From positions 3,849,001-3,913,000 of the forward strand of contig JANTQA010000070.1 of NCBI GenBank assembly GCA_027625915.1: 64,000 nucleotides of DNA. The letters run 5' to 3'. The position numbers and the translations under genes are program-made. The notes under the pieces were generated by a model. The model did not search any database. It saw only the letters and a program-made list of their open reading frames with translations, and was not told the origin of the DNA. Every line of letters starts with the position of its first letter. Within the stretch, counting starts at the first letter, position 1. The stretch comes from Anaeramoeba flamelloides (Eukaryota; Metamonada; Anaeramoebidae). Shown in pieces: positions 23,259 to 33,850 of the stretch.

Positions 23259-24326
23259 CTGTATCAATTATTAAAAAGGGTTTGTGATTTTGACTTATTT
23301 TTTTTTTTTTTGGTTCTTTTTATTTTTTCTTGAATTAAATCTCCTAGCCATGTCTAAGAGGAGGGTGTCTTTCCCGAATTGTTTGTGGAATAACATGATC
23401 CATGCAAACGTACTTGACATTTTTAATGCTTTTTTGATAAAATTTTTTTTTGTTTGGATGGTTTCTCTCAAAACACAATTTGCTGTATCAAGAGAAATTG
23501 TGTTTTGATTTGTGTGATAAAGATTTTGAAGAATTTTTCATGAAAGGATCTATTTGGAAATTAAATTTGCAAAAATTAGTCATTTTTTTAATATTTAAAA
23601 AAAATATTATATCAGTTGAGAAAAAATGATCTTTCAATTTTAGAAATGAGGATTTTAGAGGATTTAATACAACTCCAAACACTTTATCATAGACATTATT
23701 CAAAAAATGTCTTTATTGTAAAACAACAGACTTTTTCATCAAAATTTTTTCACTTTTCTCCTTATTGATATTTGAAAACAATTTTTAGAACCCTCTCAAT
23801 TAACTCACAATCCAAAAAAAATATAGAAAATGACCTTATATGCCACAGGGTTCTAAAAATTGTCTTCAAGTGAAATTTTCTCAAAAAGTCGATTTTTCGC
23901 AACCTTCTTTGTCATTTTGAGATACGAGGCTGAAAAATTCAGACCTTTTTAGGAAAAATTTGACATTTTTTCCTTCTGAGATCTCACTGAATAAAAATTT
24001 GTGAGATTTACAAACCACCAAATCCTGAGAAAAACACAAAATACTTGAAATTTGAATTGCAAACGTAGTCGTTAATAATTTCTTTAATTTAAAATCAAAT
24101 TCTTTTTATAACTAAACAAAAAAAATTATGAACTCAGTGATAAACCTAGTAAAGTTCATTGAAATAAAGTGTCTATGGTAAACTCATTTAATTATTTGGT
24201 TTTCCTAAGAAGATCCACTTTTTAAAAAACCATAGAGTTTAGATTAGGCTTCACTAGAATGAAAAAATAATTTTAAAAATTAAAAGTTAGACAAAACTAC
24301 TCCATTCATTAACCTTTTATTTTAAA

Positions 24327-24985
24327 TAAAGTTTATTCACAATATAATCAACATTCCAGAACTTTAAATTCATGAGATTATTGTATTTATGGTTGTTAGT
24401 ATAACCACCTTTTTTAAAAGTAACTAGTCTAGAAAAAAGGTATTTTTCGGGTAAAAAATTCTAAATAAATTTAGGAATGAATTTAGTTTAATTCAACTTG
24501 GAGATATTTACTTTGATAGATAATAGACAATAGTTTTGAAAATGTTCTACTCATCTAATAAAACTGAAATAGAAAAAAAATTTTCTTATGATAATTATTG
24601 GGCGTGTCCGCTAAGTGTCTAGGTTTTTTTTAATTCAAAAGAGTTGAGTAAAATCTTTGATTTTTCTCTACTCCTTTGAATTATGGAAAATGGAAATTAA
24701 AATCAAAAAAATTGTTTTTTTTTAATTTATATCAATAAATAATTCCCTAATAGTCAAAATAATTGGTTATCCGTTTGAAGGATATTGATTAAATTTCAAA
24801 TACTTATAAAATATATGATTATAACCCCTTAAAGGTGAAAAAAAGATTCAAATTTTTTACTATTAAATTTAATTACAATCTCCATGGAAAAATGGATTTT
24901 CCAACTTGGTTTGTTAAATATCTTGAAAAATAATTTTTGATCGAAGATCTTTTATTAACCAATAGTGTTTATAATAATTGCAGTT
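24327..24985 (+). repeat. Dispersed repeat R1, short copy
   Basis: It aligns with 12657-13972 but lacks most of the palindromic array; one CTAGGTTTT palindrome remains at about 24618-24692. It ends where a palindromic MITE has inserted (24994). Confidence 0.55.
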
Positions 24986-24993
24986 ATCAAATA

Positions 24994-25189
24994 CAGTCAG
25001 TTTCACTTTTAAGGCACAAACTTTCAACGAAATTTAAGGCACAAAAAAATCTTAAATTAAAGCACAAAATTCAAATTCTCGTAAAAATAAATTGTAAAAA
25101 AAAATATTACAAATTTTGTGCCTTAATTTGAGATTTTTTTGTGCCTTAAATTTCGTTGAAAGTTTGTGCCTTAAAAGTGAAACTGACTG
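24994..25189. repeat. Palindromic MITE (GGCACAAA family), copy 4
   Basis: CAGTCAGTTTCAC to GTGAAACTGACTG with TA at 24992-24993 and 25190-25191. Boxes lie at about 17-27, 42-52 and 65-74 of the element, about 24 bp apart. The 64-codon frame over it is spurious. Confidence 0.93.
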
Positions 25190-25194
25190 TAGTG

Positions 25195-25560
25195 ACAATT
25201 TAGTAAATGTTCAATATAATTTGAAAAATCTCTTTCATGATCTTGATAGGAAGTAATTTGTTTATCAAAAATTTTCCAAATAAAATTTATTTTGATAAAG
25301 AATTAAAAATAAAATCAAGTAAAGAAGAAGTAATTGTATCAAATGTTACAGATAAAAACAAGAAATAAAAGCTTTTTCTTTTTTATTTTATTGAACATTT
25401 TTTTGATTTTTTTTGATTGAAATTTATTAATTGGTATGAAAAAATATTATACTAAAATATAGAACACTCTCCCAAATTTATTAAAATATCAATGTTTTTG
25501 GTTATTGAAATGATATGAAAAATTAAGTTCAAATGAATGTGGAACTCAAAATTTGTTAAA
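25195..25560 (+). repeat. Dispersed repeat R3, copy 1
   Basis: It aligns with 46515-46920: AAGTAATTTGTTTATCAAAA, GAAGTAATTGTATCAAATGT, AATATTATACTA and ATTAAAATATCAATGT are shared. Non-coding and diverged. Confidence 0.5.
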
Positions 25561-25839
25561 TGTACTCCATTCCTTAAATATTATCTTATTCTATTCTAAA
25601 ATTTTAAAAAAGATTCTTTTATATTTATTAATAAAAAAAAAATAAATTTATAGATAAATTGGTGGATAAATGAAAAGGAGTTGATTTTGTGATTAAATTG
25701 GTATCAAAGTTTGATTAATTATGCTGAATATTTTTATCTTTTTAATTTCATTCTTGTTCCTTTTTTATGAATCTTATTTATTTTTAATGTTTTTTTCTTT
25801 TATCAAAATTATTATATTTTATTTTGATAATATTTAAAT

Positions 25840-26180
25840 TTTTGATTTGATATTTTTTGTTTTTTTATCTTTGATAATTTTTGACATAATTTAAAAAATA
25901 AAAAATGATATTTTTTGATTTTTTATGATATGATATTTTTTGATTTTTTTTGTTTGATATTTTTTGTTAATTTTTTTGTTTGATATTTTTTGTTAATTTT
26001 TGTCGTTTTTTTATGATCTTTTTTGACGACATATTTTGTCAATCAAAAAGGTGTCATAATTTATTTAGATGAGTTTTTTTGACAAATCTCATGGTAATTT
26101 TTGTTATTTTTTGTCAAATTTTTTTGTCATTTTTTGTAAATTTTTGTCCGATTTTTTGACATTTTTTGACATTTAATTAC
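25840..26180 (+). repeat. TTTTTGA/TTTTTGTC simple-sequence array
   Basis: Repeated words such as TTTGATATTTTTTGTTAATT and TTTTTTGACATTTTTTGACA, related to the array at 18541-18962. No coding potential. Confidence 0.5.
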
Positions 26181-26260
26181 AAAATTTTTGAATATTCCAA
26201 AAAGTAAAAAAAAAATATAGTAAACTTTTGGTAGGTTTTTCAGAATTTCAAAGAATAGAG

Positions 26261-26383
<123 letters not shown>

Positions 26384-26422
26384 ATTTTACTCAATAATGT
26401 TGAATCATGGAAAAGAGCCATT

Positions 26423-26500
26423 AGGTTTTCTTGGGTTTTCTGTTTATTTTGAAATTCGGCCCATTTTACTATTAAAACAGAAAACCTCAAGAAAACCATG
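26423..26500. repeat. GGTTTTCTTG hairpin of the TCTAGGTTTT family
   Basis: GGTTTTCTTGGGTTTTCTGT is mirrored by ACAGAAAACCTCAAGAAAAC. Related hairpins occur near 13347-13420, 44230-44310 and 53500-53700. Confidence 0.6.
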
Positions 26501-27059
26501 GTTAGGTTTTTTTTTAAATTCTAAAGTATAACAGAAAATTTCTTAAATTTTCGATTTATTCCAAACGGTAAAAAAATCTAGGACACTTTAAATATTTATC
26601 ATTAAATATTGATTTTTTTCAGTATTTGTGTTTTTTAGATGAGTAGAGTGTTTCATAAATTTTTTGTTTTTAACTTTGGAAAAATACCCGAAAGTAGAAT
26701 TTAACGAAATCCATTGTCACTTTCATTTTAAAAAAATGATCCCAAAATAGACAGTTTTTTCTAGACAAGAGACTTTAAAAAATCTTAGTAACGATTAATA
26801 ATAATAAATAAAAATACCCTCAAGATTTTTAAGAATTAGGATGTTGGTTGTATAGTGAATAAACTTGAGTAACAAAGACAGCAATTTAATTGGAGTGGCA
26901 GTTTTGTCTGACTTGGAATTTTCGATTTTATTTTTTCATAATAGTGAATAGCACAAAATAAAATTATTTCCATATTAAGGGGTTGTTTAGAAATATTTCT
27001 GAATATATTGAGATTTGAAAGTATCAGAATCAAAAAAAATAATCTTCAAAAACCTGTTA

Positions 27060-27252
27060 CAGTCGGTTTACCTTTGAATGTACAAACTTTCAACGAAATT
27101 TAAGGCACAAAAAAAATCTCAAATAAAAGCACAAAATTCAGATTCTAGTAAAATAATTTGTAAAAAAAATTCCAAATTTTGTACCTTAATTTGAGATTTT
27201 TTTATGCCTTAAATTTCGTTGAAAGTTTGTACCTTCAAAGTGAAACTGACTG
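27060..27252. repeat. Palindromic MITE (GGCACAAA family), copy 5
   Basis: CAGTCGGTTTACC to GTGAAACTGACTG, TA on both sides. Paired changes in both arms (TGTACAAAC on the left, TTTGTACCTT on the right) keep the stem base-paired, which suggests arm-to-arm conversion or a copied variant. Confidence 0.88.
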
Positions 27253-27620
27253 TATCTATTATTTTGATTTGTTACTAAATTTATCTATTCATATTAATGT
27301 TATTTTTCTCAAGAAAAAATATTAGAAAAATTATAAAAAATGATGCTATATTTTTCAGATCTACATCACTTGTTATATTTGATATTGTTTACCAAATGTT
27401 GTTGTATTGGTATAAGCTTTTCATTTCTGGATAGAAAAAAATAAGCTAAAATTTAATAAAAATTTGGAGAATTTTATTAAAATAAAAATATCTTGAGTAA
27501 TGATTTAAAGTGCTGTATTAAGTTTTTTTATGGGATTGAAAATTCAAATAAGAAAAGTGAAAATTTCTAGTTGAAATAATATTGAATCATTTTTTCCAAA
27601 AAAAAATTGGTAGAATTTTA

Positions 27621-27817
27621 CAGTCAGTTTCACTTTTAAGGCACAAACTTTCAACGAAAATTAAGGCACAAAAAAATCTCAAATTAAGGCACAAAATTTG
27701 GAATTTTAATTTTTACAATTTATTTTTACTAGAATTTGAATTTTGTGCCTTAATTTAAGATTTTTTTTGTTCCCTAAATTTCGTTGAATGTTTGTGCCTT
27801 AAAAGTGAAACTGACTG
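27621..27817. repeat. Palindromic MITE (GGCACAAA family), copy 6
   Basis: CAGTCAGTTTCAC to GTGAAACTGACTG, flanked by TA. It lies only 369 bp from copy 5. Confidence 0.93.
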
Positions 27818-28284
27818 TAATATTTCTTTTCACTAAAAATCTTTTTTATCTGTGCTTTAAAATGAAAAAAAAAGTAGAGTTTTCGAATTAAAACTTTTAA
27901 CTTTTGATGACTAAAATAGTTCAAAAAAGTAGGTAATTTATTAATAGAAATTGGAAAAATTCGTTTCATTTTTTTATTTTTTAAAAAAAAAAATTGACAG
28001 AATTTTTTTAAATAGAAAATAACAAATTATTTTTTATTTTTTGAGTAAATTTTGTTGGTTACTATGTTTTATGGTGCACAATTTCACTCTATTCAATTCC
28101 AATCAGATGAAAAATATATTTTCAATGAAGTTCCAATGTACCATGATATTTTGGAACAAATTTTCAAATGAATGATATATTTATTTGTTGTTAATAAAAT
28201 TTATCACTATTTCAGACAAAGATCACAAAGTGTGAAAAAAAAATTTTTTGTTTTAGATTATCTATTTTTTTAATATTTTTGGTC

Positions 28285-28430
28285 TCAAAATATAACATCC
28301 GCTATTGATTTTTTTTGAAAAAAAAAACATCTGAATATATTTTTCTCTCAATGCATTCGCATCTCAAAAAGAAATATATTCGATATTTTTTTTTTGAAAA
28401 AATCAATAACTGCTGATATTTATTTTAAAA
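28285..28430. repeat. Imperfect foldback
   Basis: GCTATTGATTTTTTTTGAAA and GAATATATTTTTCTCT on the left are mirrored by GAAATATATTCGATATTTTT and AAAAAATCAATAACTGC on the right. Arms are about 55 bp. Non-coding. Confidence 0.45.
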
Positions 28431-28789
28431 TATTTACAAAATTGAAAAATAATATAAAAATTCTAAAGATAAATTGAAATTTTTGGTTTATTAGCAACTT
28501 ACTTGAATAATTATGAATGGTTCTATTAGATAATGATTACAAATAACTGCATGGAAAAGTATTTCCATAAGTTATCAGTTCAACTTTCTAGGTTTTAAAT
28601 GGTATTCTGGGTGACTCTTTAATGTAATTATTTGGTTTTTTTACTTGTTTTTAGGTCAATACCAAGAAAAAAAACAATTAAAACTCTTCTTTTTATAAAT
28701 AACTTATCCTTTTGGTCAGTTTCAAATAATTTTTGTAATTTTTTTGAAAATAATAGATTTTTTATACTGGGTTAGTCCATAAGATAGAT

Positions 28790-29167
28790 ATTCACAAGTG
28801 TAAATAAGGAATGTTGTAAAAAATAGAGTTTTTGCAATTTTAGAGATAAATAAAGAGTTACATTCATTTATCCAAATTTTGGTAATAGTAAACAAAATAT
28901 CCTATTTTATTTTTGATCTCAAAAGTATTTTCAATATAAAATCGTTTGGCAAATACCAATACTTTGTTTGAGAAAATATTTTTTTTTAAATTCGAAATAT
29001 TGTTGTTTGCCAAACGGTTTTTTGATAAAAATTGTTCTTAGGCTATTAAGATAATCAGATAGTATATTTACTATTACCAAAATTTGGATAAATGAATGTA
29101 ACTCTTTATTTATCTCTAAAATTTCAAAAACTCTATTTTTTACAACATTCATATTTACTCTTGTGTT
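28790..29167. repeat. Foldback element with near-identical arms
   Basis: The first 115 bp (CACAAGTGTAAATAAGGAAT ... CCAAATTTTGGTAATAGTAA) recur in reverse complement at the right end with only a few differences. The inner segments CGTTTGGCAAA and CCAAACGG continue the symmetry to a centre near 28980. Arm similarity over about 120 bp looks above 95%, so it is young or maintained by gene conversion. Confidence 0.8.
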
Positions 29168-29414
29168 TGGGTTCTTTTTTAAGTTTATTTTAAAAAATTA
29201 ATCCATAAAAAAATATTTTTCTATCATCTTCTGACAGATACAATTTTTTTGAAAAAATTTTGAAATATGTTGTGATTTTGAACTTTTACAAAATCACAAA
29301 AATGCGTTAAACTTTTGAAAAAAATAATGTATTTTGAAAATTACGTATAAAGTGAGTTTGGTCTTGTAGTACGCAGATTTTTACTTCATTTTTTCAATTT
29401 CAAAATGAAGTAAT

Positions 29415-29877
29415 TTTTTTTTTTTTTTGATTTAATATAGAATTTACTACTGTTGTTAAAATAATATGCACAGAAAAATTTAATCTATGTATCATAATAA
29501 AAATAGTGTTTCTTCTTTATAGGAGATCTAATAATTAAATGATCAAAGAAATCAACAATAAATCATATGTAAATATAGTATGATATCTTTAATTTCTACT
29601 TTTAAAACATAAATTCTTGTAATGTAGGATGGAAATGGAAAATTTTTATTAAATAAAACAAAAAAACCAAGAAAAATAAGAAAAATTTTAAACAAAATAC
29701 ATTCAAAATTTAAATTTTATTTTTTTATATCAAGGGGTTTACGTTCAAAATTGACTTGGATTTATATCAACTATTAAGTAGCAAATTGGATCTTTAAATC
29801 GAACACAAAAAAAAAATACAGATTATATTTTGAGACAAGGATTATATTCATTGGGTACACATTATTTGGATAACTGT
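29415..29877 (+). repeat. Tc1/mariner-type 480-bp family, diverged copy 3
   Basis: Same orientation as 31581-32059. ATGATCAAAGAAATCAACAA, AGATTATATTTTGAGACA and the closing CACATTATTTGGATAACTGT match that element. Ends are approximate. Confidence 0.55.
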
Positions 29878-30234
29878 TGAGATTTTTTCAAGTTAACTTA
29901 TTCCTTGAAGAAATTGAAAATTAGAGAATTAAATGTGAAGCTATAGGTAATATTCCATCTTAATGGTCGTTGAGCTTTTTATTAATTTAAAAATTTTTGG
30001 TGATTTTTATGGTGTTTTTTATGTGAAAAATTAATTTTTTAATCCGAAAAAGGCAATTTAACTCTTTTTTATCCATATCTCACTTTTTATATACAAAAGT
30101 TACTCTATAATTAATACTTTTCTTTGAAAGGGGGGTTCAAATTGTAATAAGAAAGATTGTTTTCAAAATGAAAATTGTTATTCAAATCTTTGGTAAAGTG
30201 CCTTGTTAAAATCATTTCTTTTATACAAAAGTTT

Positions 30235-30840
30235 GACATTTTTATATTTTCTTTTCTTATCCTTAACGATTATAATCCCGGAAATTTGAAAAAAAAATAT
30301 CTTGTGCAGGGTGTAGTGAGTTTTCGATTTGGTTCTTAGCTGATCTATCTTGGACTTGGTATGGATTTTAATAGTGGTTCAAAAAAGTAATTTTTGGCAA
30401 TTTATTTATTTTTTTTTCCGAAATCCGAATTGAAGAATTTAAGACTAATAGATTGATAGGTGTTCAAGAATAATTTTTGCATTTTGGGTTGTAGAAAAGA
30501 ATCTTGATTTACTTTTTTGTCAATTAACCAAATGAAAAAATAAAATTTTTTAAAAGCTCCCAATAAAACCAAACTTAATTAAAAATTTCAATCAAAAACC
30601 TACAAAACACATTGTTTTATAACTTAAGTTCCGATATATTATTCTTACACTCTTCAATTCGGATTTCGGAAAAAAAAATAAATTGTCAAAAATTACTTTT
30701 TTGAACCACTATTAAAATCCATACCAAGTCCAAGATAGATCAGCTAAGAACCAAATCGACAACTCACTACACCCTACACAAGATAATCTTTTTTCAAATT
30801 TCAGGGATTGTAAACCTTAAGAAAATAATTTTTTACTTTT
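30235..30840. repeat. Foldback element with ~200-bp arms
   Basis: TCTTGTGCAGGGTGTAGTGA, TTGGTTCTTAGCTGATCTAT and CTTGGACTTGGTATGGATTT on the left all recur inverted on the right (30640-30790). Weaker symmetry continues outward to about 30840. The loop is about 200 bp. The right edge touches the TA of the next TIR element. Confidence 0.75.
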
Positions 30841-30842
30841 TA

Positions 30843-32317
30843 CAGTATGTTCAATAACCCGTGTCGGCGTTTTAATATATGTTTTTGAAAATTATTTGTG
30901 TTGTTTTTTGAAATAACTGTGGTTTTCTGATTTTATTTTGTGTTCAACAAAAAAAATACAGTTCAGTTTAACTCTAATTTCAAATCAAACAATATGTTAA
31001 ATAGATCATATTATCAAGTGTTTTTCTACAACCTTCAAGACCAATCTCCTGATAAAAGAGATCTAATTCAACCAAATTTTTACAAAACAACACCAAAATC
31101 CACAATCAACCAAATCTTTCAATTTGAATAAATACAAAAAAAATCAATAAAAAGGATAAAACAAGTTCCTTAAAAACTTTTTTGCTTGTACCTCGGCATA
31201 TTAACAAAATGAGATATCAATTTTTCAAAATTTTTTTAAAAAAGCTATGAACCAAAAATTTCAATTCATTTTCTTTTTTCCGTTCGCCAATTGTCTTCAA
31301 ATCATATCTTGTCCTTGAGTAACTTTCGTTATTTACTTGTTTTTTTTTGCCTATATTGGAGAAGATAAGAATCCAAAATGAAAGAATATTTCATATTGAA
31401 TCAAAAGTTAATTAACCCATATTTTATCTGATCTAAAATTCTACAAGAAATTACCCAATGACCAAATTATTTATAAATCGATTCATTTTCAACAAGTTTA
31501 ATAATGAGAGGAAATTAAATATCTTTTAAGATCAATTTTCAGATATTATAATAAGATCTTTCAATTTTTCAATCACCGTACTGTAGTCAAAATAAAGCGT
31601 GCAATAAAATTTAATGCGTGTTTCAAAATAAAAAGCGTGTTTTTTTGTTATAGTTGACCAATACATTAACCAATCAAAGAAACCAATAATAAACCCTAAA
31701 AAAACATGGTATTAGTTTCTTAAAGTTCTATTATTTAAAAACAAATTCTAAAAATGAAGAATCAAATTGCAAAATTTATCTCAAAAAATAGAGTTAATTT
31801 TTTAAGAAATTTTTTTCTTCTAAAAAAATTCAAAAAAAATCAAAAAAATAAAAAATTAGGAAAATTTTCAACTAATTTCATTTCAAAATTTTCAATTTAT
31901 AAAAAATATCAAGGAATTGTCCTTCAAATTTGATTCAAACTCGTGTATACTACTGGGTAGTGACTTGAGTGTGAAATCTAAACAAGAAGAAAAAAAACAC
32001 CGATTATATTTTGAAACACAGGGATGTGGTTGTTGGGCCACATTATTTTGATCACTGTAGTAGAAATAATATTTTTGAAAACTTTAAATAAAAATTTCAA
32101 TTATGGCTTTGAGAATGACAGTAATATTGTCGATATATACCTCCTTTTTAAAAATAAACACACTTTTGAAAACTTTTAATTGTTGACCACAGATAAAAAA
32201 CGAAAACAACTGAAAAAAGTTGGAAAACAACAGTTAAAAACACGTTTTTCAAAAAACCACAGTTAAAGTTTAAAAAACGACAATTATTTAAGTTGACACG
32301 GGTTATTTAACATACTG
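30843..32317. mobile_element. Tc1/mariner-type TIR element with a nested insertion
   Basis: The left end CAGTATGTTCAATAACCCGT (then GTC) and right end GACACGGGTTATTTAACATACTG are inverted repeats, each directly flanked by TA (30841-30842 and 32318-32319). Subterminal AACTGTGGTTTT blocks are also mirrored (near 30918 and 32260). Total length is 1475 bp, of which 479 bp is a second TIR element (31581-32059). No transposase domain could be recognised, and the 63-codon frame at 30940-31131 is unassigned. Probably non-autonomous. Confidence 0.7.
31581..32059 (+). repeat. Tc1/mariner-type TIR element, 480-bp family, best-preserved copy
   Basis: The left end CTGTAGTCAAAATAAAGCGT and the right end, reverse-complemented, CAGTGATCAAAATAATGTGG are typical mariner-like termini, flanked by TA at 31579-31580 and 32060-32061. 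TTTCAAAATA blocks lie inside both ends. Copies also lie at 8918-9408, about 16290-16690 and about 29415-29877. Confidence 0.75.
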
Positions 32318-33850
32318 TATATAACTTTTCCCTCAAGAAATTCTTCAACTCAATAATAATTCGAAGATTGGTAGTATTTAATATAATATTCATATGACTT
32401 TCTCACATTTTAAACTACTATAAAAAAAAAACACAAAAAATATTGAATCGAGTGATTAGAAAACAAGAAAAGGAATTTCGATGAGAGAATAAATTCCTTT
32501 AAAAAAAGTAGGTTCTATACATCATTCAAAACTGGGTTATTAATAGTATTTCTCATATCATGAGAAAAATTTTCATACATTTCGTTTAGAATCTAGAAGT
32601 AGATAGTTCAATAGGGCAATTAAAAAAATGACAAAATCAAATAACACTGTTATAAGCTGGGTTGCCTACAATATTTTTGAGAATTAATAATCACCAAGAC
32701 ATTTTTTCAATACCAAAAGAGAAAAATGATTTTAATATGATACTTTTTTTTTTTACAAATAAATTTCAAATCGAAAAAGCGAAATTACTCTCTCTATTTC
32801 CAATTAACAATTTCTATTTTTTATTGGGGTTTATATTTTTCGGTATTGATTTAAATCCGATTGAAAATGGAAAGAAGGTTCTTGTATCAAAAAAACCAAT
32901 TACAAAATATTAACATTGACGAGCACAAAGAACTTGAAATTTGATTTTTAGTTGATCATTAGAGGTATTTATATAAATTTATTTTATTAACAATTAATGT
33001 TTCTATTGATTCGTAGATTTTGGAAGACAAATTCGGAAAAAAAGAAATTCAAGAACAAATTTAACATTTATTCAAGATACTATCAAAATGAGGAACAATT
33101 TCTTATACAAATTTTTCCACTTACAAATTTTTTTTTTACTGGTTTTACAATTTGAAATGGGAAAATATTTTCACTTGATTTTCCATATTTTTCCTTTATA
33201 AAGAGAGCTCTAAAAGGAGTAGATGTAATTTAAAAACTCTTTTTCAAAAAGGAAATTGAAAATTCAGTGAAAATTTTTCCCATTTGTAATTCAAATAACA
33301 GTACAAAATTTATTCAGGAAAATTGAATTTGTCACTTCTAATTGAATGATTCTGAAAGAAGATCTCGTTTTACGATCTAAATTGACCAATTGTTTCTTTT
33401 ACTGTTCTAAATGATCCAGAACATCATTTAATTCCTAAAATATTTTGGAAAAAAAATAGGAACTTCGATTTTACTTTGTCACTACTTAATATTCTCAAAT
33501 AATTCTCATTTTTTGAATTTCTAAATTATAATCCAAGAACAAAAAATTAAGTCTGTTGAAATTTCGAAAGATTACTTTTAACTATTCTCATTTATGTTAA
33601 AAAAAACCAAAGAAAATAATAATAAGTGGTATATTAGAGTTTAGAGACACACAAAGTATAAATGAGGTTTAAACAAATACAAAAAATTCTGAAAAAAATC
33701 GAATACTTTCCAATTTCACAAAAAAAAAAACAATGAAAGCTTTGAAGAACAAACTAAAAAGAAAAAAGGAAAATACCTATTGACTTGAAGTTCATTGGAT
33801 TACCCAAATGCAAAGAAAAAATTCATTTTTTATCAATTGTTTTTCATTTG
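32318..33850. other. Intergenic, no gene seen
   Basis: AT-rich sequence. A frame at 32662-32913 (about 80 codons, no ATG at its start) is unassigned. The last 100 bp upstream of 33851 are open in the following gene's frame only from 33758. Confidence 0.45.

Larger units (their letters stand above)
21787..24071. mobile_element. TTAA-flanked TIR element (2.3 kb), host of nested insertions
   Basis: The left end TGACTACGTTTGCAAT and right end ATTGCAAACGTAGTCG are inverted repeats of 16 bp with one mismatch, and each is directly flanked by TTAA (21783-21786 and 24072-24075). A TTAA duplication is the hallmark of piggyBac-type insertion, although the termini do not begin CCC. No transposase frame is visible. 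The interior contains two other TIR elements and one palindromic MITE. The last 900 bp contain a hairpin (CAAAACACAATTT near 23471 with its complement near 23494). It may be a non-autonomous relic. Confidence 0.55.

Noticed and set aside
24937-25131. Open frames across palindromic MITE copies (also 1588-1776)
   Set aside because: They translate the MITE arms; the same peptide-like string appears only because the repeat is copied, and no start context or domain supports coding.
32662-32913. 83-codon frame
   Set aside because: It lacks an ATG at its start and has no domain I can recognise.
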